Shown here in pieces: positions 9,509-19,700 of a DNA stretch of 64,000 nucleotides. The stretch lies in NCBI RefSeq assembly GCF_014193255.1, contig NZ_JACHZB010000003.1, positions 434,001 to 498,000 of the forward strand. The letters are read 5' to 3'. The position numbers and the translations under genes were made by a program. The stretch is from Rhizobium sp. BK196 (GTDB lineage: Bacteria > Pseudomonadota > Alphaproteobacteria > Rhizobiales > Rhizobiaceae). Within the stretch, counting starts at the first letter, position 1; the number at the start of each line of letters is the position of its first letter. The notes below the pieces were generated by a model that saw only the letters and a list, made by a program, of their open reading frames with translations, made no database searches and was not told the origin of the DNA.

Positions 9509-9724
9509 GCAAAGCTCCTCACGGCCGATATCCTTGCTTCAGCCGCATTCCATAAATAAGAGTTGCGCACCATAGAGCGGCAATATGGCCGCGACAAGCG
9601 CGCATAGATCGGTTTAGGGCAAAATCCGATAGCAAATGTGAATGAATTTTACCTGGTTTGGTAAGGTTTCGTTAATGTGCCTGCAGCCAAATGGAAGGGC
9701 GTATTTTCGTTGCGAGTCATCCGG

Positions 9725-11803
9725 ATGAAGAGAGCCGTTCTGATCCTGTCCGTCTTCGGTCTGGTGGCCGCGGCCTGGGGCAGTGCTGCATCGCAGCTGC
9801 CCGGCGAAGGCGCGCCCCTCCCCGCCGTCAAGCCGCTGGCTTTCGTACCGGAGACCGCATCCTTCCCTGAGTCGATCACGACCGGCGCCATCCCGCGCAA
9901 TCCAGTGATCGCACCTGTCAACAGCGATCTGAAGGCTGGTCTCGACGCGCTCTCCGACAAGGATCCGCAACAGGCGCTGGCCATCCGCAACACCATGGCA
10001 GCGGGAACGCTCGATCGCCACATCCTGACCTGGGCAATCGCGACCTCCGGCCTGAAGGGCGTGCCCTCCTATGAGATCGCCAGTGCTTCAGACGAACTGA
10101 AGGGCTGGCCGGGTCTGGAGCGTCTGCGCAGCAATTCCGAGCGCGCGCTCTATGACGAGAACCCTGCTCCTGCCGCCGTGCTGAACGCCTTCGGAGATAC
10201 GGCGCCCGAGACGCCGCAGGGTGCGATGATTGTGTCACGTGCGCTCGTGGCGACCGGCAAGTCTGCGCAGGCGACGAAATATATCGGCGGAATCTGGCGC
10301 GGACAGGTGCTCGACAAGGCAACCGAAGACAAGATCCTCGCCGAATTTGCCGGCCTGCTAACCGCAGCCGACCATAAGACGCGGATGGATTACCTGATGT
10401 ATCGCGGTCGCGTGGCACAGGCCAAGCGCTTCGGCGATATGGGTCAGGCGCAGTCGCTCTACAAGGCATGGGCCGCCGTCGACGCCAGTGCGGATAACGC
10501 CGGCGCACTGCTGAATGCGGTCGATGCCAAGTGGCGCAGCGATCCGGGCTTTCTCTTCGCGCGCATCGAATATCTGCGCAAGCAGGACAAGTATCTCGAA
10601 GCTGCCAAGCTCTTGCAGCAGATACCGCGCGACCGCAGCGAACTGATGAATTCCGGCGAATGGTGGAACGAGCAGCGGATCATCAGCCGAGGCCTCGTCG
10701 ACCAGGGACAATTCAAGGCGGCCTATCAGATCGTCGCCGCCTCCGTTGCAACAGTGCCGACGGATATCGTCGAAGCACAGTTCCATGCCGGCTGGTATGC
10801 GTTGCGCGGACTGCAGGATCCGACGACGGCCGAGTCGCATTTCCGCAAGATCCTGCAGGTTTCGAACGGGCCGCTTTCCGTTTCCCGCGCCTGGTACTGG
10901 CTCGGGCGTTCGGCGGAAGCCGGCGGGCCGGGCAAGGCCAGCGAATTTTTCGCCAAGGCCGCAAATTTTCCGGGCACCTTTTACGGACAACTGGCGGCCG
11001 AGCGACTTGGACGGAAGATCTTGAACGTCACCTATCCATCGCCCACAACAGCCGACCGTCAGAACCTCCAGCAGCGCGAAGCCGTGCAGGCGATCGGACG
11101 GTTGGAGGCCGCAGGTCATGGCTGGCGCGCGACAGCCCTCTATCTGGCGCTCGCCGACCAGCTCCAGAGCCCCGGCGAGCTTGCGATCCTGACGGCCAAG
11201 GCCGAGCAGGCGGGCGACCATCATCTTTCACTGCAGATCGGCAAAATCGCCTATGGACGCGGCATCGATGTCGCAGCCCTTGCCTTCCCGGTCGGCGTCA
11301 TTCCTGCGAACGCCAATATTTCCGGCTCGGGCAAGGCCCTTGCCTACGCGATTGCCCGACAGGAAAGCGCTTTCAACCCGGCTGCCGTCTCCGCAGCCAA
11401 TGCCCGAGGACTCCTGCAGCTCCTGCCGGGCACGGCTCAGGCCGTCGCCAAGCGGCATGCCATTACCTATTCCAAGGAAAAGCTGACGGCCGATGCCGGC
11501 TACAATGCGACGCTCGGCGCGCATTATCTCGGCGAGCAGATCGAAGCCTTCGGCGGCTCCTATATCTTGACCTTCATCGCCTATAATGCCGGCCCAAAGC
11601 GCGTGCCGGAATGGATCGGCCGCTATGGCGATCCACGCGGCAAGCCGGTTGACGAGATCGTCGACTGGATCGAGCGTATTCCCTTTCCCGAGACGCGCAA
11701 CTACGTTCAGCGGGTGATGGAGAATTATGAGGTCTATAAGGCCCGTCTGGGGCAGACGCCCGACATCGAGCGCGACCTCATCGGGGGTCGCAGCGCGACC
11801 TGA
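9725..11803 (+). CDS. Soluble lytic murein transglycosylase
   Basis: A periplasmic peptidoglycan lytic transglycosylase of the Slt70 type (692 residues from this start). A signal peptide MKRAVLILSVFGLVAAAWGSAAS is followed by a long alpha-helical superhelical region. The C-terminal SLT domain holds the catalytic glutamate (Glu547 in ARQESAF), then GLLQLLPGTA and FIAYNAGPKRV. An in-frame GTG at 9677 would lengthen the product by 16 residues, but the internal ATG gives a clean signal peptide. It is divergent from dapA; the following hydrolase is on the same strand. Confidence 0.92.
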   Translation: MKRAVLILSVFGLVAAAWGSAASQLPGEGAPLPAVKPLAFVPETASFPESITTGAIPRNPVIAPVNSDLKAGLDALSDKDPQQALAIRNTMAAGTLDRHILTWAIATSGLKGVPSYEIASASDELKGWPGLERLRSNSERALYDENPAPAAVLNAFGDTAPETPQGAMIVSRALVATGKSAQATKYIGGIWRGQVLDKATEDKILAEFAGLLTAADHKTRMDYLMYRGRVAQAKRFGDMGQAQSLYKAWAAVDASADNAGALLNAVDAKWRSDPGFLFARIEYLRKQDKYLEAAKLLQQIPRDRSELMNSGEWWNEQRIISRGLVDQGQFKAAYQIVAASVATVPTDIVEAQFHAGWYALRGLQDPTTAESHFRKILQVSNGPLSVSRAWYWLGRSAEAGGPGKASEFFAKAANFPGTFYGQLAAERLGRKILNVTYPSPTTADRQNLQQREAVQAIGRLEAAGHGWRATALYLALADQLQSPGELAILTAKAEQAGDHHLSLQIGKIAYGRGIDVAALAFPVGVIPANANISGSGKALAYAIARQESAFNPAAVSAANARGLLQLLPGTAQAVAKRHAITYSKEKLTADAGYNATLGAHYLGEQIEAFGGSYILTFIAYNAGPKRVPEWIGRYGDPRGKPVDEIVDWIERIPFPETRNYVQRVMENYEVYKARLGQTPDIERDLIGGRSAT

Positions 11804-11867
11804 GCCCGGCTGGCAGACCTACCGAAAGCACGCTACATCTCATTTTGACAGACGAGATGGGGATGTC

Positions 11868-12761
11868 ATGGGCGAGGCGGTCACGAACGGGTTTACCGAA
11901 AAATTCTATGGATCGACCGATGGGCTGAAGCTCTACGCCCGCCATTACCAGCCGACCGGCGGAGACGCCGGTCGGCTGCCGATCGTCTGCCTGCCGGGCC
12001 TTACGCGCAATGCCCGCGATTTCCACGAAATCGCATTGCTTCTGGCACGGGACGCAGCTTTCCCGCGGCGTGTCATTGCATTGGACTATCGCGGACGCGG
12101 CCTGTCTGATCGGGATGATAACAAAGGAAATTACAATCTCGCTGTCGAATGCGGCGATGTGATTGCCGCCTGCGCTGCGTTCGGCATCGACCGAGCCATC
12201 TTCATCGGGACTTCGCGCGGCGGGCTGATCCTGCATCTGCTGGCGGCAATAAAGCCGGAGCGGCTTGCAGGCGTCATCTTAAACGATATCGGCCCGGTCA
12301 TCGAGGCAGCCGGGCTTATGGCGATCAGGGACTACCTCAATCGTGCCCGCAGACCTCAGAGCTGGAGTGAGGCGGTCGATATCCTCAAGGAAAATCACGG
12401 CGCTTACTTTCCCGCACTTGGTTTCACCGATTGGGAGGGCATGGCGAATGCCATCTATCGGGAACAGAATGGCGTACCTGTCGCCGATTATGACCCCGCC
12501 ATTGCCGAGCAGCTGAAAGCAGTCGATTTCAGCAACCCTCTCCCTGACCTCTGGCCGCAATTCGAAAGTCTGCGCTCCATACCGCTACTGGTTATCAGGG
12601 GAGAGAATTCCAATCTGCTATCGCGGCAGACGACCGACGAGATGACGAAGCGGCATCCGCGGATAGTGCAGATCACGGCGAAAGGCCAAGGTCACGCGCC
12701 GCTTCTGCATTTAGGAGACATTCCGGAGACGATCGGCAGGTTTGTCAGCAAACTCGGCTGA
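11868..12761 (+). CDS. Alpha/beta hydrolase
   Basis: A 297-residue alpha/beta-hydrolase fold protein. CLPGLTRNARDF forms the oxyanion region, ALDYRGRGLSDR the strand-4 block, and FIGTSRGGL the nucleophile elbow with Ser116. GQGHAPLL near the C terminus supplies the catalytic histidine. The family includes esterases, epoxide hydrolases and haloperoxidase-like enzymes, and the substrate cannot be told from the sequence. The start is placed at MGEAV because upstream in-frame codons overlap the 3' end of the transglycosylase gene. Confidence 0.85.
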   Translation: MGEAVTNGFTEKFYGSTDGLKLYARHYQPTGGDAGRLPIVCLPGLTRNARDFHEIALLLARDAAFPRRVIALDYRGRGLSDRDDNKGNYNLAVECGDVIAACAAFGIDRAIFIGTSRGGLILHLLAAIKPERLAGVILNDIGPVIEAAGLMAIRDYLNRARRPQSWSEAVDILKENHGAYFPALGFTDWEGMANAIYREQNGVPVADYDPAIAEQLKAVDFSNPLPDLWPQFESLRSIPLLVIRGENSNLLSRQTTDEMTKRHPRIVQITAKGQGHAPLLHLGDIPETIGRFVSKLG

Positions 12762-12840
12762 TCCTGCGGCTGAAATCGTTCGCGTCTGACTTCACCTATT
12801 TTCAGATTGCCAATATGCATCGGCCCTCCGGTATAAAAAT

Positions 12841-12868
12841 GAAAAAGCCCGGCTCGAAAGCCGGGCTT
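12841..12868 (-). terminator. Strong terminator after the porin gene
   Basis: AAGCCCGGCT / AGCCGGGCTT forms a 10-bp perfect stem with a 4-nt loop, followed on the minus strand by a run of T. It lies 27 bp past the porin stop and also faces the end of the hydrolase gene, so it may act in both directions. Confidence 0.85.
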
Positions 12869-12894
12869 CTCTGAATGACCGAAGTCAGATCAGA

Positions 12895-13947
12895 TTAGAA
12901 TGCACGCTGCAGGCGGAAGAAGCCCGACGTTACGTCGTCAGCGTGATCCGGATCGAGGTACTGAACCGAAACCTTAGCGGAGAGGTTGTCAACGATCTGG
13001 TAGTCAACCGTTACACCAACCTTCCAGGCGTCGTTGTCCGAGAAGTCTGCGTCGGTCGTGGGGGTAACTACGCCATAGTTGCCGTAGTACTGAACAGCCG
13101 GGGTGATCTTCAGCTTGTCGGTCGCCTTGATCGCGTATTCAGCAGCGATAGCCCACTCAGACTTGTTGTAGTAGGCGTTCGGGTTAGTGGAGTAGACAGC
13201 TGCGAGGCCGAGCGTGCCCGGACCGATAGCAACGGTACCCATAGCGCGAACAGCGCCTTCTTCGTTATCAGTGTCGTAACCAGCGGTGATCTGGTAGGTG
13301 AAGGCGCCAGCCTTGCCACCGAGGCCAACAGCTACACCGAAGTTGTTAGGTTCTTCGCCATTGTAGAACGGACCGTCCTCCAGTTCGTCGACGCTGATGC
13401 CAGCGTAGAAGTCGCCGGTTTCGTACTGATAACGGATGGAGTTATGCAGGGTAACCGGGGAGCCGATGTCGTCCGTTTCGCCGGAGAGACCATCGTCCCA
13501 CCAGGAGTAGAACAGACCAGCGCGGAAGCCGGCGATGTCCAGGTAAGCAGAGTCAAGCTGCGTCTTCTGGTTCGTAGCGTTGTCGGCGTTCGCCTGGATA
13601 ACGATCACGCCTGTGAGCGGGCCGTATTCGGTGTCGCTCTTGGCCGTAAACTGAACCTGACCACGCGTACGGGCGTCCCAGCTCGAGTCGTTATCAACGA
13701 AACCACCGCCGCTGGCGCTGATCGAGCTAGCGCTCGGACCAGCATCAACCTGGAAACGGATGTAGCCGTTGATCTTGAGGCAGGTTTCCGTGCCAGGGAT
13801 GTAGAAGTAGCCGGTGCCGTAAGCGTCGCAGACGCGAACGTATTCGACCGGTTCCGGTTCAGCTGCAACAATAGCGTCAGCAGCCTGAGCGCCGGAAACT
13901 ACTGCCATAGCGGCAGCAGAGCCAAGAAGAAGGCTCTTGATGTTCAT
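12895..13947 (-). CDS. Outer-membrane porin, Porin_2 (RopA-like) family
   Basis: A 350-residue beta-barrel porin. MNIKSLLLGSAAAMAVVSGAQA is a clear signal peptide cleaved before ADA. The mature N terminus contains EPVEYVRVCDAYGTGYFYIPG and CLKINGYIR, hallmarks of the rhizobial Porin_2/Omp2b/RopA family, and the chain ends in aromatic Phe (FRLQRAF) for BAM recognition. The two N-terminal cysteines are conserved in the family. The start codon follows a GGAGGTC ribosome-binding site. Codon use is highly biased, as expected for an abundant outer-membrane protein. Confidence 0.95.
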   Translation of the reverse strand: MNIKSLLLGSAAAMAVVSGAQAADAIVAAEPEPVEYVRVCDAYGTGYFYIPGTETCLKINGYIRFQVDAGPSASSISASGGGFVDNDSSWDARTRGQVQFTAKSDTEYGPLTGVIVIQANADNATNQKTQLDSAYLDIAGFRAGLFYSWWDDGLSGETDDIGSPVTLHNSIRYQYETGDFYAGISVDELEDGPFYNGEEPNNFGVAVGLGGKAGAFTYQITAGYDTDNEEGAVRAMGTVAIGPGTLGLAAVYSTNPNAYYNKSEWAIAAEYAIKATDKLKITPAVQYYGNYGVVTPTTDADFSDNDAWKVGVTVDYQIVDNLSAKVSVQYLDPDHADDVTSGFFRLQRAF

Positions 13948-14527
13948 AATGACCTCCAATTCAAGTTTCGATCGGAGGTAAGATCACGCCTTACGGCGTT
14001 TCCCTGCCTTACCCCCGGTGTGAAGAAGTCGGGCGGTCAAGCCCTTGCTTCCGAGGCTGAAAATACAAGACGGCGGCTGTCACGCAATCACCAACTTGTG
14101 TTCGAGAGGGGTTTACGAAAGCCTTACCCAAACCCTGTTGCTGAAAGGCCACAAATTGGGCAGCGGGGTCGCAGCGTGTTTAGGCTTTATTAAGAAAGTG
14201 CTTATTTTCCCGATATTTATTGCGCTTTCATGAGAGGGCAGCGCGTTCCTCTGTGCCAGATCGGCACCATTTTTCTGCCCGATTCCACTTTTTTGAGAAA
14301 CCGGCCAGCGACCGGTGGAGCTCGCCAATCAGAAAATCGAAACCGCATTCAGCGTTAGCGGACGAGCGGCGATCGGTTTCCGTATGCGATTCGCCCGGCA
14401 ATCATCGCGATTCGAGAACGAGGCATGTGGCCGGCTGGAGGGCAATTCCAGGCGATTCGATCGATGACGCTGTTCATCGGAGGTTCACGCCTGGGGGCTC
14501 AAGCTGAAGACCTGAGAGGATACGTCG
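13948..14527. promoter_or_regulatory. 580-bp intergenic region upstream of the porin
   Basis: This gap separates the porin (minus) from the small secreted protein (plus) and must hold both promoters. AT-rich stretches lie around 14185-14225. A short ACCGG/CCGGT hairpin occurs near 14300. No convincing coding frame or RNA gene is seen. Confidence 0.4.
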
Positions 14528-14860
14528 ATGAGAAAGCTATTACCAGCACTCGCAGCCGTCGTCCTGGCTGCATCTTTCGTCCCACCGCTGAACGCGGCGC
14601 CGATCTTCGTGCCGAGAGCAGAGCAAGTGCAGATTGGCAACGTCGAGCAGATCAGACATCGGAGCCATCGGCATTGGCGCGCGGATCGCCACTGGAACCA
14701 CCGGTACGCCTACCGTTCCTGCAGATACTATGGCAGATGCTACGGATATCCGCGCTACGGTTACAGATACCCGCGGTATTACGATCGCGATTATTACGGC
14801 TATCGCGATTATTACGGTTACCGTCCGCGGTCAGGAGTGACCTTGTATTTTCGGTTCTAA
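14528..14860 (+). CDS. Small secreted Arg/Tyr-rich protein
   Basis: A 110-residue exported protein. MRKLLPALAAVVLAASFVPPLNA is a signal peptide. The mature part is dominated by Arg, Tyr, His and Gly with repeated YGYRYPR / YYGYRDYYGYR units and ends SGVTLYFRF. Such tyrosine-rich basic envelope proteins are common in rhizobia, but no function is known and I do not recognise a defined family. A GAGAGGA ribosome-binding site precedes the start. It is the last chromosomal gene before the left attachment site of the island. Confidence 0.75.
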   Translation: MRKLLPALAAVVLAASFVPPLNAAPIFVPRAEQVQIGNVEQIRHRSHRHWRADRHWNHRYAYRSCRYYGRCYGYPRYGYRYPRYYDRDYYGYRDYYGYRPRSGVTLYFRF

Positions 14861-14985
14861 CCGGTGACACTTGTCCGCCATGTCGCAGGGTGCGGCAAGC
14901 CCCGTTGAGGCAGGCGAAATTCTGCTGTGGCAAGTGGTATGGCTGGATCGATATCGGCTGGCATTCATCTGACTCTATTAGACAG

Positions 14986-15000
14986 ATGGCGGAGAAGATG
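14986..15000. repeat. Left attachment site (attL core)
   Basis: The 15 bases ATGGCGGAGAAGATG are identical to the 3' end of tRNA-Ser at 33749-33763, in the same orientation. The identity stops exactly at both edges (G versus A before, T versus G after). It is the displaced tRNA 3' end left by integration. Confidence 0.85.
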
Positions 15001-15087
15001 TCCGACATACTCTCGTCCAAGCCGGTCTGCCGCCGTCCATCGCCACATTCTGAATCGCCTGCTCTGCTCGATGTTCCGGGGGCTCGC

Positions 15088-15152
15088 GTCCACGCTTGTC
15101 CATTCGGAGTTTACATCAGTCCACGAATAGCGCATGGGTCGCTGCATGGGTC
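15088..15152 (+). promoter_or_regulatory. Putative integrase arm-type sites, left end
   Basis: Two copies of GCATGGGTC start at 15132 and 15144 (12 bp apart), preceded by GTCCA(C/T) at 15088, 15098 and 15119. The same two-site, 12-bp geometry recurs at the right end (33660 and 33672). They lie between attL and the int gene, where arm-type integrase or excisionase sites are expected. The role is inferred. Confidence 0.5.
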
Positions 15153-15173
15153 TACAGGTAAAAGGCGGGCGAA

Positions 15174-16469
15174 ATGGCAAATCCGATCGGTACGATGTCA
15201 GAGAAGGAAGTGGCCGCGAAAGTGAAGGCGGGCCGGTATGGCGACGGCGGCAACCTCGCGCTCGTGGTCAAGGAAACAGGCTCGCGATCCTGGGCATTCA
15301 TCTATCGGCAGAAACAGCCGAACGGGAAACCGTCGAAGACGGTCGAGCTGGGCCTCGGGCCTTACATCGGCGTCAAAGACCAGAAGGAAGGCGTTAAGGT
15401 CGCGTTCGTCACCCTGAAACAAGCGCGCGCGCTCGCGGCGGAATGTCGCGACTGGCTGGCGATGGGCAAAGACCCCAAAGCGGAGCGCGCGGCCGCTCGC
15501 GCTCGTGTCGAGGTTGTCGAGCCGATTATTCCCACTTTCGGCGAATTCGTGGACGACTGGGTAGCTGAGACGATCAAGCCGGACCTGAAAAATGCCAAGC
15601 ATGCTGCGCAGTGGGAAACCACCATGTCGGACACATACATACCGTCATTGCGCAAGATCCGCATTGATTGCGTCACAGATGACGACGTGATTGCGGCGGT
15701 TAAGCCCATGTGGGAGGAGACGCGCGAAACGGCATCCCGCATTCTCGGCCGGATCGCTCGCGCCCTCACTGAAGCGAAGGCTCGTAAGCTGAGGACTGGA
15801 GACAATCCCGCCGAGTGGGATTTGGTCAAGGGGCGGCTCGGCGGCGGGAAACAGAAACGTGGGCACCACAGCGCTATCCCCTACCGCGATATGCCCGCTT
15901 TCATGACGGCGCTGCGGGGCCGCGTTGGAACTGCGGCACGATGCCTTGAATTTACGATTCTCACGGCGGCCCGATCTGGCGAGGCGTTCGGCGCGGTCTG
16001 GTCTGAGATCGACTTTGACACAGCGACGTGGACCGTTCCCGCCGAAAGAATGAAGATGGGAATAGAGCATACCGTTCCTCTTTCCGACCCAGCAATTGAA
16101 CTGCTACAGAAAATGAAGCCGAAGCAATGCAAAAAAACGGATTTCATCTTTCCCGGAACGAAGGAAGGAAAGCCGCTTTCGCCCATGTCCATGGACATGA
16201 CTATTCGCCGTTTGGAAACGGCGGGCCATTGCGGCGACATTACAACGCACGGCATGAGGTCGGCGTTTCGCGATTGGTCGGGCAATCAAACCCATTACCC
16301 GCGCGATTTGTGCGAGGAAGCGTTGGCCCACGCTGTGGGCGATACAACGGAGAGGGCATATCGACGCGAGCAGGCCGTTGAAAAGCGCCGCCCGATGATG
16401 GCCGATTGGGCAAATTACTGCTCTGGTGTTGGCAGCAACGTCATTCCCTTGGCGGCTCGCCGGGCCTGA
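15174..16469 (+). CDS. int: Tyrosine recombinase, P4/IntS-type integrase
   Basis: A 431-residue site-specific recombinase that integrates the element into tRNA-Ser. The N-terminal DUF4102-like arm-binding domain (GRYGDGGNLALVV..GSRSWAFIYR..) and a SAM-like core-binding domain (about 120-205) precede the catalytic domain. Catalytic residues are visible: Arg267 (TAARSGE), His359 and Arg362 (HGMRSAFR), His386 (LAHAVGD) and the nucleophile Tyr396 (TERAYRR). The protein looks intact. It lies at the end of the element far from the tRNA, reading inwards. Confidence 0.95.
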   Translation: MANPIGTMSEKEVAAKVKAGRYGDGGNLALVVKETGSRSWAFIYRQKQPNGKPSKTVELGLGPYIGVKDQKEGVKVAFVTLKQARALAAECRDWLAMGKDPKAERAAARARVEVVEPIIPTFGEFVDDWVAETIKPDLKNAKHAAQWETTMSDTYIPSLRKIRIDCVTDDDVIAAVKPMWEETRETASRILGRIARALTEAKARKLRTGDNPAEWDLVKGRLGGGKQKRGHHSAIPYRDMPAFMTALRGRVGTAARCLEFTILTAARSGEAFGAVWSEIDFDTATWTVPAERMKMGIEHTVPLSDPAIELLQKMKPKQCKKTDFIFPGTKEGKPLSPMSMDMTIRRLETAGHCGDITTHGMRSAFRDWSGNQTHYPRDLCEEALAHAVGDTTERAYRREQAVEKRRPMMADWANYCSGVGSNVIPLAARRA

Positions 16470-16472
16470 AGC

Positions 16473-16664
16473 CCGCCGCGCCTGCGCGTATCGGGCGGCG
16501 AAGCTATCGACATCATCGTAAACCCATTGACGAATGGTAGACGGCTTGGGGGCTGGCTCGAATGCCTTGCCCTTTTCCATCTCACATATGCGGCGGAGGG
16601 AGGTTCCGTCAGCCAGCTCGGCAAGAACGAAGTCTGCCTCCTCCCGTATACACCCTGAGGGCGT
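16473..16664 (-). pseudogene. Remnant of a phage small terminase subunit gene
   Basis: On the minus strand the frame reads ...ADFVLAELADGTSLRRICEM... followed by PSTIRQWVYDDVDSFAARYA. This resembles the helix-turn-helix of Sf6-type small terminase subunits (residues such as LxxGxSLRxIC and TVxxWxxDDxxFxxxYAxAR). The frame has no start codon before the conserved block (a TAA lies just upstream). It then runs into the antisense of int, so both ends of the gene are missing. Family assignment is by motif memory only. Confidence 0.45.
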
Positions 16665-16765
16665 TTATCTACGAAGGGGGTAACGGGACATTCACCCTTA
16701 GACGATGGCGCACCCTAGAAACTCTGGCAAGAGATTAAGGCGCCCCAACGTGTGCCGGAGTTCCC

Positions 16766-19700
16766 TTACGGCGCATAGGTTTTCTCCACCTCACCCATCA
16801 CATCGAGTGTCTTCACTATGGTCGCTATGATCTTTTGGTAGTGTTTGATATCGGCCAGCACGAGGTTCCGTCCCCGACGATCTTTCAACCACTTCTGCGC
16901 GGGAGAGTATCCACCGATCGTGAATTCCCACGCTTCCTCTGGCACGTTGTCAAAATACTGGTCGTCATTAATCAGGACCTTCGCGCCATCCAGCACGGCC
17001 TTCTCAACTAAATGATCGCCGTCAACCGGATAGGATGCGTGACCGACTGGCAGTTCTTTCGCATCCGCTTTCAAATTGTGAAGCAAGCGAAGCAGCTCAC
17101 CATGCTTGGCCATTGCTGAGAAGAATTCCGGGCTCTTGGGATACGGTATCGTCGGGAAATGGCTCCGCAAGAAGGTTGCATAGGCCGAACGATAGGATGG
17201 TGCGAACAACACTGCGTAGATGTAGTCGAATACCGCCAATTCGCTTTCAGCGGCCTTGCCACCCGCAGCTTTGATCTTCTTCCAGATCTTAGGGTCGAAG
17301 TTAACCTGCTTGGCGAGAAGCCCGCCTTCCTCCTCAATGTAGAGGGGGAAGAACACCGATCCGGTGCTGCTCTCGCCACTTTTCACCTCCGAGAACGTAT
17401 CCGAGGCGAAGAAGTGGTCCATGACTTTCGACTTGTTGCTCCGTCCAACAATGAGCGAGTGGTTATCCCCAATGGCCATGTGTTTGGAGATATCGTACCG
17501 CGATCGGTACGACAGCGGGACATCGATCCCCAATTTCTTCGCGGCGCCGTGTGTCTCGAAGAAGCCCATCCAGCGCGTATCGAACGCCTTATGGAGATAA
17601 GGCGCCACAGCATCTGCACCGGCATGGGTAGCGCCCTGCTGGGTGAGCTTCCGCTGCAATTCAGCCTTGGTAAACGCAGTGAGGCGCTCCTCACTGCCGG
17701 TCTGCACCCCGGTGGTGTAGATCGGCAGCAAATCGGTCAAGCTGAAGCCCTTTCGGTATTCGTCTTCGCCGGTGTTGTCCTGGCTTTTGAAAAAGTAGAA
17801 CGGCGCGCCGTATTTTACTTCTTTCCATGGCACGCTGCGGAAGTCATTGCCTTCCAGATAGGTGTACTTGCTATCCCGTGTGCCCCAGATTTCGGCGGTA
17901 CTGACTTTCGCCAGGGTCTTTTTCTTCCCGGCATGCTTTTTCCGGACGCACAGCAAAATGGAAACGCCCATGCGAATATCAAAAACATTGTTATCAGGTG
18001 ATCCGTCCGGTGACACCTCCCTGCGATTGGCGTTGCCGTGCAGGTCGAGAACATAGATCTCGTCGAACGTTCGCAGCAGGTGCCAGCGCATTCCCCTGAA
18101 GGTCGGGTTATCTAGGTAGCTATGGTTGGTGATGTAGCCCATCACCCCTTCTCCGTTCTTCTCGACGAAGTGTTCACCCAGCCTGATAAACTTTACATAG
18201 TCGTCGTGTAACCAGTGCTTCTTTTCACCAAAGTGCTCGCCATCGACGTATTTGTAATCCTCAATATCAACAATGAGGTCGCCCATGTTGCTGGAAATAC
18301 CGCTGTACGGCGGATTGCCGATCGCAACCATGATCGGCGCATTCTTTTTGATGTAGCTAGCTTCGTTGCTTTCGCGGCTAAACCACTCGATGAGAGGGAG
18401 CTTGTCCACCTCTTCGTCTGGCTTCTGAAGGCTGTTTGTGAGGTAGACGTTGAGGCGCGGGGCCGTCTTCGACTTAGATTTGTAGCCCGTTTCGTCCAGA
18501 AGGATTTCGAGCTTCATGTGGCACATCGCATAACTTGCCATCAAAAGCTCGAAGCCGTGGAGGCGAGGAATCAAATGCTCCTCGACATAGCTGCTCCACA
18601 TGCCCTGCTGATTTTTGTACTTTTCGTGGATTTGCGAGATGACTTCGGCCAAGAACGTCCCGGTGCCGGTGGCAACGTCAAGCACTTGCACCCGGTGGAC
18701 GACTTTGTCCACCTTCACTACGGGCGCCTTACCGCGTCGAGATCCCCGCTGCGCGTCTACCTTGATCGTGGTTGTGCTAATGTCCGCAAGCCCGTCTTCA
18801 AGCTTAAACTTGTCCTGAAGGATCTGGTCTACAGAACGGACGATGAAGCCGACGACAGACTCCGGCGTGTACCAGACGCCACGAGCTTTTTTCTTCTGCG
18901 GGTTATATTGGCCAAGGAACGTTTCATAGAAATGCAGATAGGGATCGCTGCGCCCGGTCCCCTTATTGAAGGTCCCAAGCATCTTTTTGACGTCAGTTGC
19001 TCGGAAAACGTCGCAGAGTTCGTCCACAATCCACTCAGCACGCTCGTCGAGCTTTGTGCCCACGTAAGCGAACAACTCGCGGAGGAACGGGTTGCTACGC
19101 GGGATAAGGTTGTACGCTTCACCGCGAGAAAACGTGTCCAGCGTCTTGTCATGCAGACGTGCCGTAAAAAGACCGTATGCAAGGGTCTCGGCGTAAATGT
19201 CGGCGAATTCTTCCCGCGTTACATCGTGAAGCAGAACCTGGCGGAAAGCGTCGAACTGGTCATGGAGGCTAGACTGCTCTTCGCTTGCAAGAATTCGCCG
19301 GAAGACGTCTTTTACCAATACAGCTTTCTTTGCCATCATCTCGGCCAGCTGTAGTGAGTTCTTTATGCTCTGCGTGCGGTAGGTAGAAAACTCAATATAA
19401 TAGGCGCAGAAGGCTTCAATTTCGGCTGGAACCGGAACGATTTTTCCGCCCTTCACCTCGCCGATCCGGGCCGTGTTGACAAGTATCCCCTTCCTGTAGA
19501 AACGGAATTCCAGATAATCGGTCAGGATGAGGTTATCGAGGCTGTGCAGATAGCGCTGCATTTGGTCGGACTTTTCGGTCCGATCAAGAGGCACGCCGAC
19601 ATCTTTGGCCTCGATGTAACCAATCGGCACGTCCCCATCTTCGAGAATGTAGTCCGGCGCTCCACATGCCTGTCTTTTCGGCTCGTTGGTCAGCTCGAAT

